In this document: piece by piece, positions 47,539 through 58,069 of the stretch
How positions within the stretch are numbered: position 1 is the stretch's first letter
Layout: every line of letters begins with the position of its first letter
NCBI GenBank assembly: GCA_958295665.1
Contig: OY282560.1
Span: 312,461,236-312,525,235, forward strand
DNA length: 64,000 bases
From: Tipula vernalis
Taxonomy: Eukaryota > Arthropoda > Insecta > Diptera > Tipulidae
Reading direction: 5' to 3'
Notes under the pieces: model-generated
What the model was told of the DNA's origin: nothing
What the model saw: only the letters and a program-made list of their open reading frames with translations
Databases searched by the model: none
Translations under genes and position numbers: made by a program

Positions 47539-47878
47539 ATTTTCTCCTCCGAAGAAGAGAAAACAGTGTAAAAGAACATTAAAATAGTAAAGTGATAAGA
47601 TACAAAGAAAAATAAGTAAAAATTGATTTTTCGTAGACACGAAAATCATTTCACGTAAATAATTGAATAGTTACTTAAAAAAAAAAAAATTAATTAATTT
47701 CGTGCTAAATAGTTAAAGTAAAATAATAAACTTATAAAAACGTGATGATATTTAAAAAAGTAGTAATAAAAAGTAGGTGTTAATTAAAAGTGAACAATTT
47801 AAAATCAATAATCTCAAGATTGCGAGTAAAAGAAGCAAAGTATTCGACTTAAATCGACAGCAAAAAACTACAACAAAA

Positions 47879-48985
47879 ATGAATACAGAACAAGTCGAAC
47901 AACAATTGTTGCAGCAGCAACAACAGCAACAACAATTACAAAATCAAATTACAATGTTGCAACAACAACTGGTAAACCAGGAAACAATAATGCAAGGCAT
48001 TAAAACCACTCGATTTGATCTAAGTCCAGATCAAATTATAAGAAACTTCAGTGAGATCCAAGCCTTTTCAGGGGAAGATACTTACAAATTAAAATCTTTC
48101 CTAAAAACCATCGTAGATACCGAAAGTCTATGCGGTAATAAGAACGAGGAACTTAAACAATATTGCTTAAGAAAGCTAATCAACACAAAAATAATTGGAA
48201 ATGCCAGAGGAACCATCATGGAAATACCTGAAACTCAACGCACCTGGGAAAACGTCATCAGGCAGCTAAAATTGAGATACAGACCTAAAAACACCATCCA
48301 TCAGTTACTCTACAATGCCAAGGAAATCAAGGTATTTAATCTTAAAGATATTTTTAATAAATTAAATAAATATAAGAGTGAATGTAGCGAAATATGCGAT
48401 TTTGACGACGAGGATAATTTCACATATTATTCAATAGATAGGGAATTAGTGCAAATATTAAAATCAAAAATAATTCCTCTAGTTCAATTACAAATAGATT
48501 CAACGAAATCGTTATTCGAATTAGACAATATTCTTTGTAAATCGGAAATATACCTGTCAGAGGATATAATTAAATCCGAATTTAGAATAAATAGAAATAA
48601 AGAATTTAATTTTAAAACAAATAATAAAACATATTTTCAAAACAGAAACCCTTATAGGAACAACAGTATTAACGGTGTTTATAACCAGGAATTTAGAAAT
48701 GGTAATAATAATAGCTATAATTATAATAACAATAGGTCAGGACAGTTTAGAACACAAGATCACAGAAATAATAATAACTCAGGACAGTTTAGAACACAAG
48801 ATCACAGAAATAACGGATATAATTCAGGACAGTTTAGGCGACAATTTAATGACAATAGAACTGGACAATATAGAAACAATACTCAACAACCAGGACCAAT
48901 GGAAGTCGATAATATAAATCAAGTAAATCCCTTAAATCAGGAGGTAAATTTTATAAACCCCACACCATCAACCAGCTACCGATAG
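47879..48985 (+). CDS. Errantivirus gag
   Basis: Intact frame of 368 residues from ATG 47879-47881. Gag forms the particle and packages the genomic RNA. It starts MNTEQVEQQ with a glutamine-rich coiled stretch, followed by a helical capsid-like region (YKLKSFLKTIVDTESLCG ... TWENVIRQLKLRYRP). The Asn/Arg/Gly-rich tail repeats a GQFR(T/R)QDHRNN-type unit three times, which probably binds nucleic acid. No CCHC knuckle is present, as is usual for errantiviruses. The open frame extends 34 codons further upstream without an ATG, so the later ATG was chosen. Confidence 0.88.
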   Translation: MNTEQVEQQLLQQQQQQQQLQNQITMLQQQLVNQETIMQGIKTTRFDLSPDQIIRNFSEIQAFSGEDTYKLKSFLKTIVDTESLCGNKNEELKQYCLRKLINTKIIGNARGTIMEIPETQRTWENVIRQLKLRYRPKNTIHQLLYNAKEIKVFNLKDIFNKLNKYKSECSEICDFDDEDNFTYYSIDRELVQILKSKIIPLVQLQIDSTKSLFELDNILCKSEIYLSEDIIKSEFRINRNKEFNFKTNNKTYFQNRNPYRNNSINGVYNQEFRNGNNNSYNYNNNRSGQFRTQDHRNNNNSGQFRTQDHRNNGYNSGQFRRQFNDNRTGQYRNNTQQPGPMEVDNINQVNPLNQEVNFINPTPSTSYR

Positions 48986-51900
48986 TAAAACTAACATTTA
49001 ATGATAAATCTATTAATTGTTTAATAGATACTGGTTCAGATACCAGTTTATTAAAACCAAATACTCTTAATTTTAAAGAAATAGAATTAGAAACTCCTAT
49101 TATGTATAATTCTTTAGGAGGTCCCAATTTTGTAAATAAAAAAATAATCACGCCAATTCCAAAGGAACTAGTAAAAACTGGTACATTAGAATGGAAAAAT
49201 TTTCCTCTAAAGAGTGAAAAATATGACGCGATTATCGGAATGAATTTTTTAATTCCTTTTCAAGCTGAAGTTGATATACAAAATGAATATCTGAAGATAT
49301 TTAATCAGCATAAAATCCCTTTCGAAATAATTGGATATCCCCGTGATCTTACCGAAGTAAATCACTTAGAACCAATTGTTTCACAAGAGGAAATTTTCTC
49401 TAAAATAAACCAAAATAGTTTAAACAATGAAGAAAAAGAAAATTTAAAACATTTATTATCCAAAAATAAAGATTTATTTTATGAAGAAGGTGACAATTTG
49501 ACTTTCACTCACGAAATAACTCACGAAATTAAATTAACAAATGAGAATCCTATATATTGTAAATTATACAGATATCCGCAAATACACGAGAAAGAAATCG
49601 AAAAACAAATCAAGGATATGTTAAAACAAGGAATTATTAGGGAATCGAATTCACCCTATAATTCTCCCCTTTGGATTGTACCGAAGAAAATGGACAATTC
49701 AAATACAAAAAAATGGAGAATTGTCATTGATTATAGAAAGTTAAATGAAATTACTATAAATGATAAATTTCCAATACCTAATATAGAAAATATATTAGAT
49801 AAATTGGGTAGAGCCCAATATTTTACAACTTTGGATCTAGCGAAGGGATTTCATCAAATCCTAGTAAGCAAAAAAGACCAAAATAAAACAGGGTTTTCCA
49901 CACCATTCGGACATTACGAATATGTTCGAATGCCTTTTGGATTGAAAAACGCCCCTGCCACCTTTCAAAGATTAATAAATTCAGTACTAAGGGAACATAT
50001 AAATAAAATATGTGTAGTATATCTTGATGATATATTAATATTTAGCACTTCTCTACAAGAACACATAATTAATGTAAATCAAATATTTGAAAATTTAAGA
50101 AAAGCAAATTTAAAAATACAAATAGACAAATGTAACTTCTTTTGTAAAGAGACCGAGTATTTAGGTCATTTGTTAACAACAGAAGGTGTAAAACCAAATT
50201 CAAAGAAAATAGTTGATATAGCACAATTAAAACTCCCAGTAACTCAAAAACAAATTAAATCATTCCTAGGTATCACAGGATACTATAGAAAATTTATCAA
50301 GGACTATGCCAGAATAGCGCAGCCTATGACAAAATATCTCAAAAAGAATAGTAAAGTAAATAAATTAGATCCATCTTATATTCATGCTTTTGAGCAACTA
50401 AAATTATTACTAACTACCCATCCAATTCTCAAATATCCCGATTTCAACAAACCATTCGTATTAAATACAGACGCCAGTCAATTTGCAATTGGTGCAGTTT
50501 TGCTTCAAGAAAACCATCCCATAGCATTCGCCAGCCGAACGCTAAATGATCATGAAATTAGATATAACACTACGGAAAAAGAACTATTGGCAGTCATATG
50601 GTCAGTAAAATATTTTAGACCGTACATATATGGAAAAGAATTAGAACTTAAAACAGACCATCAAGCATTAAAATGGTTACACACTAAATATTTAGGCAAA
50701 GATTTAAACCCAAGACTCCAAAGATGGATACTATCTTTAGGAGAGTACAACATAAAAATAAATTATTTAAAAGGAAAGGAAAATAAAATAGCAGATTTTC
50801 TAAGTAGAATAAACAATGATAAACACGAAATAAATGAAATTAGTGAAAGTTTTGGAATTAACGAAATGTTCGAAGCTAACGAAGGGAGAAACAATTTCCT
50901 ACAAGACCCCCCTTCCCAACATGAAGTTAATAATGAAGAAATAGTAAATGAAAACCAAGACAACATATCCATTCAAGCGACAATACATTCACAAGAAGAA
51001 AATTTAAACGACGAACTAACATTCTTAGATACTATAGTAAACCGATTTAGAACACAGATAATAATTACAGAAAATTTCACTAACGAACTTGAAAATGTAT
51101 TAGGGAATCGTCGGATTAACATAAATCCAAATATAAATCACATAGAGTTAATTAATAAACTTAAAACATACATATCGTCAACAAAAGTAGCCATATATTC
51201 TGAAATATCTGATCACGATTTACATGTAATATTTCAAGTATTAATCAAAGAATTTCCAAATACCAAATTCATTAAATGCAGACATTTTGCACAAGACGTA
51301 GAAACAGAGGAAGACTTAATTAAGATTTTATCCATACAACACAAAAAACAGAAACATCCCGGTATCATAGCACTTTATGAAGATTTAAAGTTTAAAATCT
51401 ATAGTAAAAATTTGAAAATTACAATAAATAAAATTACGAACAATTGTGACGTTTGTAACACAGGGAAATACGATAGGAACCCAATCAAACCAAAACTACA
51501 AAAGACAGAAATACCGACAAACAAAAATCAAATCGTTCATATAGATACGTATATTAATAAAAAACAACCTTTTCTTATTTTTATTGACAAATTTACAAAA
51601 TTCGCAACGGCTTATCCGTTAGAAAACAGAAATTTTACAGACATTATTGAAAAATTTAAAATGTATATTAACCACAAGAAACCCAGAAAAATAATAGCTG
51701 ATAATGAATTTAAGCATATCAATATAAAAGAATTTTTAGATAAAGAAGGTATAGAATTACATTTAACAAAACCTAACAGCCACACAGGTAATGCCGACGT
51801 AGAAAGACTTAACAATACACTGACAGAAAAATTAAGAGTTTTAAATATAGACCAACCCAGTCCTATAAGGTATCAAATGTTAGAAGCAATAAAAAGCTAC

Positions 51901-52245
51901 AATAATCAGTATCACAATACCATTAAATGCACCCCAATAAAAGCAGAAGAGGGCATTAATCAAGAAGAAATTTACAAGAATTTAGTTGATTCCCAAACAA
52001 AAAGGTTAACTATACACAACAAAAATAGAGAGGAATATACAGAAACTAGGGAACAAGGTTACATAAAAAATTATAAATCACTCAGACATAAAGACCAACC
52101 AAAATTCAGATTACTTAATTTAGCTAATATACATCCTACAAATATTAAAAGACCGTTAAAATTCGCAGATAATAATGACAACATTGCTCTTAATACTAAC
52201 AATGACGAAACTAACGAAAGCACAAATTCAAGTAGAGAAAATTGA
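48913..52245 (+). CDS. Errantivirus pol (protease, RT, RNase H, integrase)
   Basis: The frame is open from 48913, in the -1 frame relative to gag and overlapping it by about 73 nt, so it is expected as a Gag-Pol fusion made by frameshifting. Domains in order: retroviral-type protease (LIDTGSDTS near 49021), reverse transcriptase (WIVPKKMD, VIDYRKLNE, FTTLDLAKGFHQI, YLDDILIFS at 50020-50046), RNase H-like (NTDASQFAIGAVLLQE near 50464, then TTEKELLAV, KTDHQALKWL), the integrase zinc-binding region (HPGI ... CDVC near 51356-51456), and the integrase core with aspartates at HIDTY and IIADNEF and the glutamate at DVERLNN. No stop or frameshift. Its end overlaps the env start by 71 nt. Confidence 0.93.
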   Translation, partial: YKSSKSLKSGGKFYKPHTINQLPIVKLTFNDKSINCLIDTGSDTSLLKPNTLNFKEIELETPIMYNSLGGPNFVNKKIITPIPKELVKTGTLEWKNFPLKSEKYDAIIGMNFLIPFQAEVDIQNEYLKIFNQHKIPFEIIGYPRDLTEVNHLEPIVSQEEIFSKINQNSLNNEEKENLKHLLSKNKDLFYEEGDNLTFTHEITHEIKLTNENPIYCKLYRYPQIHEKEIEKQIKDMLKQGIIRESNSPYNSPLWIVPKKMDNSNTKKWRIVIDYRKLNEITINDKFPIPNIENILDKLGRAQYFTTLDLAKGFHQILVSKKDQNKTGFSTPFGHYEYVRMPFGLKNAPATFQRLINSVLREHINKICVVYLDDILIFSTSLQEHIINVNQIFENLRKANLKIQIDKCNFFCKETEYLGHLLTTEGVKPNSKKIVDIAQLKLPVTQKQIKSFLGITGYYRKFIKDYARIAQPMTKYLKKNSKVNKLDPSYIHAFEQLKLLLTTHPILKYPDFNKPFVLNTDASQFAIGAVLLQENHPIAFASRTLNDHEIRYNTTEKELLAVIWSVKYFRPYIYGKELELKTDHQALKWLHTKYLGKDLNPRLQRWILSLGEYNIKINYLKGKENKIADFLSRINNDKHEINEISESFGINEMFEANEGRNNFLQDPPSQHEVNNEEIVNENQDNISIQATIHSQEENLNDELTFLDTIVNRFRTQIIITENFTNELENVLGNRRININPNINHIELINKLKTYISSTKVAIYSEISDHDLHVIFQVLIKEFPNTKFIKCRHFAQDVETEEDLIKILSIQHKKQKHPGIIALYEDLKFKIYSKNLKITINKITNNCDVCNTGKYDRNPIKPKLQKTEIPTNKNQIVHIDTYINKKQPFLIFIDKFTKFATAYPLENRNFTDIIEKFKMYINHKKPRKIIADNEFKHINIKEFLDKEGIELHLTKPNSHTGNADVERLNNTLTEKLRVLNIDQPSPIRYQMLEAIKSYNNQYHNTIKCTPIKAEEGINQEEIYKNLVDSQTKRLTIHNKNREEYTETREQGYIKNYKSLRHKDQPKFRLLNLANIHPTNIKRPLKFADNNDNIALNTNNDETNESTNSSREN
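48946..48952 (+). promoter_or_regulatory. -1 ribosomal slippery heptamer A AAT TTT
   Basis: In the gag frame the codons read GTA AAT TTT, giving X XXY YYZ in the right phase. It lies inside the gag/pol overlap, 31 nt before the gag stop codon. Confidence 0.75.
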
Positions 52246-53719
52246 AAGCAACACAGGATATACTATTCTTCGAGAAAGCGAGACATTTTTACCCAAATCT
52301 TACAATTATTCATTACACATAATCGACATAGTAGAAATAGAAACTCTAATATTAAACCTGAGGTCAACAGTGAGGGAAATGACAGTAGAGCTTACAAAAC
52401 ACTTTATTAAATCTACATTATTTAAAGACGTAGACAATTTACTTTATAAATTAATGACTTTAAAAGACGGACATCACTCAATACATAAACGAGGTTTAGT
52501 AAATTTCATAGGAACAATAAACAAATGGATATCAGGAACAATGGACGATGAAGACAGACAATTAATTAATAAACATTTATACATAATTGATCAGAATAAC
52601 GAAAATCTAGCTGTAAACATAAATGAACAAATTAAAATTAATAATAACTTTAACAACACTATAAACAAATTATATAATACAATGTTGGAAGATAGAAAAA
52701 TTATTAAGGATTTTATTATAAACAGAGATAACCAAACTCTACTTAGATTAATGATATATGATATAAAATTAAAAATATATGAAATAGATAGAATTATAAG
52801 TGAATTACAAGATAATATAGTATTTAGTAATCTTAACATTATACATCCGTCTTTGTTAACTCATGAAGAGATTATAGAATACAAAATAGATGCTAGTAAA
52901 ATAAAAAATTTAAAAGTAGGATATTCTAAAACTAATAATAATAAATTGATATTTTTAATCAAAATTCCCAGTTGCATGGAAAAAGCAAATACAAAATTAA
53001 TTATAGCCCTGTCAAATATTAATGATTGTAGTTCAATAAATTATGAGATCACTAAAACATTTGAAATTAACAATACCTATTATGAATACAATACAAATAA
53101 AGCATTTCATGAATTAAATAATTTAAAACACTGTATATTAACAAAAAATTGTCAAAATATTAAAAACTGTGATACAGAAATTTATAGCATCAATGATAAT
53201 AGTATATTAATACAATTGGCTAATAAAGTAATTTTAACATCAAATTATGATGAAAGAACATTCGAATTGAATGGAAATTATTTTGTAAAATTTTTTAACT
53301 GTAGCATTAGCATAAATAACAAAACCTTTTATAATAATATAAAGGAAGTAAATAATGATTACATCATTCAAAATCTAGATTATAAGTCAGAGAATAACAC
53401 ATTTACATTTAAGGAAATAATTTTGGAAACCAATAAAAATATAAATGAAATAAAATTGTTGAAATTTCATAAAATATTAACATATTCAGGAATAAGCATA
53501 ATATTAATTATAGTAATAGCATTAATAATAATATTGATTATCTATATAAAGTTTAAACAAAATAAAATAAATATTAAATTTACAAATAGAGTTCAGGAGA
53601 ACTCTACTCTTAACGAAGGGAGAGTTACATTCCGAGAAATGGAATCGCAACAAAATAAAGAATTCCAAGAAATTGAAACGCAACAAAGTAAAGATGCTCA
53701 TAATACAATTTTATACTAA
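52175..53719 (+). CDS. Errantivirus env (F-like glycoprotein)
   Basis: Intact 514-residue frame from ATG 52175-52177. Env of these elements resembles baculovirus F-type fusion proteins and is normally translated from a spliced RNA. Visible features: a hydrophobic signal peptide (about residues 1-16), a basic cleavage-type site IHKR followed by the hydrophobic start GLVNFIGTI, a conserved DDEDRQL-type acidic segment after it, many N-x-S/T sites, and a C-terminal membrane anchor of about 25 residues rich in Ile/Leu (near 53490-53555) before a short cytoplasmic tail. The last 97 nt lie inside the 3' LTR. Function in infection cannot be judged from sequence. Confidence 0.85.
   Translation: MTTLLLILTMTKLTKAQIQVEKIESNTGYTILRESETFLPKSYNYSLHIIDIVEIETLILNLRSTVREMTVELTKHFIKSTLFKDVDNLLYKLMTLKDGHHSIHKRGLVNFIGTINKWISGTMDDEDRQLINKHLYIIDQNNENLAVNINEQIKINNNFNNTINKLYNTMLEDRKIIKDFIINRDNQTLLRLMIYDIKLKIYEIDRIISELQDNIVFSNLNIIHPSLLTHEEIIEYKIDASKIKNLKVGYSKTNNNKLIFLIKIPSCMEKANTKLIIALSNINDCSSINYEITKTFEINNTYYEYNTNKAFHELNNLKHCILTKNCQNIKNCDTEIYSINDNSILIQLANKVILTSNYDERTFELNGNYFVKFFNCSISINNKTFYNNIKEVNNDYIIQNLDYKSENNTFTFKEIILETNKNINEIKLLKFHKILTYSGISIILIIVIALIIILIIYIKFKQNKINIKFTNRVQENSTLNEGRVTFREMESQQNKEFQEIETQQSKDAHNTILY
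53612..53622 (+). promoter_or_regulatory. Polypurine tract
   Basis: AACGAAGGGAG lies immediately before the 3' LTR start (AGTTAC at 53623) and fits the plus-strand primer site. Confidence 0.7.
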
Positions 53720-54089
53720 CAACATAAAATATTATCATGACCTAAAATTATTATTATAAATTTAATGTATCATATTTTATGTAAATCAAATTATTGTTTT
53801 GTCTAACAAAATATTCATTTTTAATTAATAAGCATTATCAGTTATAAAATAACATGTTGAACCATGTTTATAAAATATATTATAAAGAAAAATCATGTAA
53901 CTAAAAAACTTAAGAAATCATTCAATAAACTGACTCCAAAGAGCACAGTAACAAAATATTGATTCCCGGCTCTAAAGAGACCGGCTTTTTAAAAAATAAA
54001 TAAAGTTTAATTAATTATAATAAATGTAAAGAAAATAAAAGTGAAATAAATGTTTTTTTTATATTTTATATTAATTGAACAACATAAAT
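53623..54089 (+). repeat. 3' LTR (467 bp)
   Basis: Starts AGTTACATTCC and ends AACAACATAAAT. No difference from the two halves of the 5' LTR was seen. It is uninterrupted and followed by the right target duplication CGTG at 54090-54093. Confidence 0.92.
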
Positions 54090-54093
54090 CGTG

Positions 54094-55130
54094 CGGTACA
54101 AGGTTTAATATGCAAGCAGTAAGTTAGGAGCAATTGGACTTACCAGTTCGTTGGTTTCTGGGATTGAGAATTTTCTTTTCTACCCAATTGGTGGTGGAAG
54201 ATGCAACATTCGTTCCTCATTTTTTATTGAGAAAGAGGCATCATCGACATGAGGCTAACGCAAGTGATGCCTGACGAAGATTGGACTGACGAAATGGAGG
54301 TAAAAGAGCAGTTATGGGACATGGATTAATCGATAATCATGGAATTTAAGGAAAAGGAAGACCTGCCCATTTATTGGGTTCAATGAGACAAGCCATAGGG
54401 GGCCACATAGGAATTAATAAAACACCAGCCAAGATAGGTCAACAATTCTACTCGACAGGAAGTAGACGGTCGGTGATAGATTGGTGCCAAAAATGTGACC
54501 GATGTGTGGCGGTAAAGGAACCCATACGTAAAAGCCGTGGAACCATGAAACAATATACCGTCGGAGCACCATTCGAGGGACTTGTAATGGATGAAGCGGG
54601 ACTATTTCTCACCACTGAGAGCGGCAATAAATATGTGTATTTTAAGAAATATGTCACATGCTTGGTATAAATAAAACGAGAAAAACGCCATTCCACCCAC
54701 AGTCGGTATGGTTGAAAGATTCAATGGCACATTGGAGGAATATCTAGGAAAGGTCGTGGATAAAAACAAACGAAACTGGGATCGATATATATCGATGTTC
54801 CTTATAGCTTATCGATCAGCGATAACTGACAACGGGAATGAGACCAGGTAAAACTAGGTTATATGTTTCGATATAACCTATGAGCAAATAATCAAGACTT
54901 CCAGGAAGGAAAATTGGTATGGCTTCCCATCCCACAACGAAAGAAGAGCTTATCACCGAAGCTGCAACCAGCACGCGAAGGATTTTACACTGTCATCACA
55001 AGGATGAACGACGTGGTTTATCAGATTCAGAAGGGAAATAGAGGTAAACTCGAAGCGTGAATCTGTGGTGAATTTGGGGAGGGTAGCCCTATACAAAGGA
55101 GGTTATTTGGGTCCTGTTCGGGATGAATGG
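54094..55130 (+). mobile_element. Ty3/gypsy integrase relic
   Basis: 54374-54670 encodes an integrase zinc-binding region (GGHIGINKTPAKIGQQFYST, then WCQKCDRCVAVKEP) and the core start (GAPFEGLVMDEAGLF, with a catalytic-position aspartate). After a frame break 54675-54850 reads a decayed HPQS...ERFNGTLE segment and DRYISMFLIAYRSAI. 54900-55050 has the C-terminal domain (KLVWLPIPQRKKSLSPKL, REGFYTVITRMNDVVYQI). The family differs from the complete provirus. Confidence 0.7.
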
Positions 55131-55264
55131 CTTAGATAAGGGGTAGTATCACAGTGACACCTAGCCATTTAATATCCTAACCTAGGTGAAACTACTAGTT
55201 TACTAGTCACCGCTTCAACTTTCTCGAAAAGCAACTTTCAAAGCCAAATGTCGATTTTCCTTAG

Positions 55265-55590
55265 TGAGTAGATTTATAGAAAAAAAACTTTTGGTGTATT
55301 GTATTGATGACATAATTTGTTATGGAGTCCCTGCATATGTTCGACCAAGCATCGGTCTACAACGTCAGATGCGCTGACAATTTTTGGTAAGACTTACTCT
55401 TCGACGCGATGGGGTACTCAAGGCCCAACAATTGATTGTAAAGTTGGTATCTCGAAGGAAGTTTACAGAACGGTTGCAATTTCTTGAACAAATCAATATA
55501 AGCCGACTTTCTGGTTGAGCCTAATGGAGCACCAGAAACGAAAATTGCTTGAGTAATAGCTCGTCGACCATCTGGTGCTACTTTGGTCTG
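55265..55590 (-). mobile_element. hAT transposase relic
   Basis: The minus strand reads RAITQAIFVSGAPLGST, then FKKLQPFCKLPSRYQLYNQL, then LTL-stop-TDAWSNICRDSITNYVIN. This follows the order of hAT/ZBED transposases (SG.P......F..LRP..K.PSR..LS, then TDGWSN with the first catalytic aspartate). It is interrupted by stops. Confidence 0.55.
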
Positions 55591-56550
55591 ATGTTTTCAA
55601 CGAAATTTCAGCATACTAGAGCTTTTCATCGAATAAGATGTTGCAGATTGCAGTCACTTTACTAGTTAAAACAGTGATTGGTGTTTTTTCCAGACAGAGT
55701 GATGGATCATGTTCAAGGTCAAATTCCAGCTCTATTACGAATTTGCCAACTCAATATGTCAATGAAACAGGAAAAAGGTGTAGATTATTATATTTTACAG
55801 CAAAAATTTGGTGTAGTAGGTTAATAGTACATAAGGAAGTATAATGCAGTGGTGTCACAACTCTTTTTGCATTTGGACTAGTTGAGTTGTTTGGAAAAAA
55901 CATTACATTGGGTAATATTACCTAAAATTGCCTATTTTACAGGTAATATTACCACCGAGAATATTATCGTTTACATCACTACGAAATGGATTCACTAGTT
56001 TTTGGTAAGCGAAAGTATAAGGATTAAAAAGTGAATTAAAAGAGATTTAAAAAGTGAATTAGTGAGATATAAAAAGTAAAAGTGATCAATAAAATACGTG
56101 CAAATATTATAAAAGTGATTTTGTGAATTACGTATTATTGTTATAATTGTGTTGAATTTATTTTTGGTGCTAAATAAATAAATTCTTTTGTGTTTTGTTT
56201 TATTCACCATCTAGTGATACGAACGTTGAGACTTACTTTTAATATTTCATAGATGTCGCTCCATAGTTATGGAGTCGATTGAACAGATCAAATGATTTCA
56301 ATGAATGTCACTGACGTCACGCCGACCGAAAGCATGAAAACACGTGTCGTACCAGCATTAAATTTATATAGCAAATTTATGGATTTGAGGAAGTGGAAGA
56401 CCAAATAATCACAAAAGATCCGAACGAGGACAGTTCCCTGTTCTCAGTTACCTGTGTTAGAGACCTCGATTGAATATTCCTTTTTTTTTTGGTTTATACT
56501 CAAAATCGGTACATGAAAACGAGAGATTATTGGTGGCGTAGAAGTTTCAG
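55591..56550. other. Intergenic; possible upstream part of the hAT relic, otherwise nothing
   Basis: No supported gene. The region up to about 55850 may be the decayed 5' part of the hAT relic. From 55990 to 56210 the DNA is AT-rich and low in complexity. Confidence 0.3.
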
Positions 56551-57124
56551 TTGTTAAAGGGTTGTCTCAAGAATGATACCTACAATTTACTCAATCACTT
56601 TTCAGGCAGAAAAGCAAACAATTGTGTGCCTTGCAAATGTAATGCTTTGAAAACATTTAGATCAGACACACGACCAGGAATCTTTACGAGAGCTGTCCAT
56701 TGTGCAAGGTTACGAGTCATCCATTGTCTGATTGTTCAGTAATAGATTCAGCCCAAATCATACTGTATTTAAGTGTGAAGAACAACGAAAATGCTCCAAA
56801 CGTCGGATTCAACCTTATGAATTATTGTACGTGGACGAAGATACAAGACAAAGTAGTGGATCCGTAGCTAAAGTTCCTAACGTCGCAACGTCAGCATCAC
56901 AGCAACAAATCGATGAGGCTACCAAGTCAGAAACAAGTGAAAAAGTCGCACACAAGTCAGTCAAAATAAAAATTGCTTTACTACCAACAGTTAAAAATGG
57001 AGTCAGGGAAGAGGTACTTTATAGATGTCCTCTCGATTCAGGGTCGCAGATAAAAATCATAACAGAAACATCTTCTGGTAAAAAAATTCAAAATATGCAA
57101 TTGTACTCCGATTACGTTTCTTGA
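56551..57124 (+). mobile_element. BEL/Pao gag-protease relic
   Basis: About 56760-56850 reads HTVFKCEEQRKCSKRRIQPY then ELLYVDE, which resembles the last Gag zinc knuckle of BEL elements (C...K.CSKC...HH.LLH). About 56965-57075 reads IALLPTVKNG ... CPLDSGSQIKIITE, the BEL protease start with an LDSGS catalytic motif. It stops at 57122, and a tandem satellite begins about 90 bp later. Confidence 0.55.
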
Positions 57125-57212
57125 TACATCTAAAGACAGGTTTCGAGCCATGTAGTAATTGTGGCAACGCGGATTGAAATTGCTTGATTACTTCCATTTA
57201 TTTCATAGAAAA

Positions 57213-58006
57213 TATGAAATTGCGCTTCGATTTTGAAGGTCGATACCTCAAATAATAGGCGTTTAAATCTGGCATTGTCATGCTATTGCCCGTTGGCATG
57301 ACAATTACAGGTCTCAACGCCTATTGATAGAGGTATCAACCATCGGAATCGGAGCCCAATTGTCGATTTTCGATTTTATAGCTCTGATTTTGAGGTCTAC
57401 AGTTCAGGAGATTTTCAATAAAACTGAATTTTCTACAAAATGTGTAGAAATATTCGAACGATCCAAATGCCTGTTGGCATAACAATTACAAGTCTCAACG
57501 CCTATTGATAGAGGTATCAATCATCGGAATCGGAGCCCAATTGCCGATTTTCGATTTTATAGCTCTGATTTTGAGGTCTACAGTTCAGGAGATTTTCAAT
57601 AAAACTGAATTTTCTACAAAAAGTGTAGTAATATTCGAAAGATCCAAACGCCCGTTGGCATGACAATTACAGGTATGAACGCCTATTGATAGAGGTATCA
57701 ACCATAGGAATCGGAGCACATTTGCCGATTTTCGATTTTATAGCTCTGATTTGTTGGTCTACAGTTCAGGAGAATTTCAATAAAACTGAATTTTCTACAA
57801 AATGTGTAGGAATATTCGAACGATCCAAATGCCCGTTGGCATGCCTATTGATAGAGGTATCAACCATCGTACTCGGAGCGCAATTTTAATATTTTCCATT
57901 TGGTAGCTCTCATTTTGTGCTCGATAGAGCACTTATTCACACCCACAAAATCGAAAATCTGCGATTGTGCTCCGATTTCGACGGTTGATAGCTCTAACAA
58001 TAGGCA
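57213..58006. repeat. 182-bp tandem satellite bounded by inverted partial units
   Basis: The marker GTTGGCAT(G/A)(A/C)C recurs at about 57291, 57473, 57654 and 57836, spaced 182, 181 and 182 bp, giving three full units and a partial one. Each contains GCCTATTGATAGAGGTATCA and TCAATAAAACTGAATTTTCT. At both ends (57213-57255 and 57961-58006) a stretch of the unit recurs in inverted orientation (ATAATAGGCG and CAATAGGCAT with CTCCGATTT-like blocks). Confidence 0.75.
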
Positions 58007-58069
58007 TTACCTATTCGTTGCTCTTGGATCGTTGAGTATGTTGTGTGACCACATTGTAAGGCATTAAAA

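Larger units (their letters stand above)
43040..54089 (+). mobile_element. Complete errantivirus-type provirus (with a nested LINE in its 5' LTR)
   Basis: Without the nested insertion the element is about 7.0 kb: LTR, primer site, gag, pol, env, purine tract, LTR. It is flanked by CGTG at 43036-43039 and 54090-54093, a YRYR tetranucleotide of the kind errantiviruses target. The LTRs start AGTTAC and end ATAAAT. By eye the two 467-bp LTRs are identical, implying a recent insertion. gag, pol and env are all open. The element belongs with the Ty3/gypsy errantiviruses that carry a baculovirus-F-like env (17.6/297/Tom/gypsy group), judged from the tRNA-Ser-type primer site and from env extending into the LTR. 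Confidence 0.9.
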
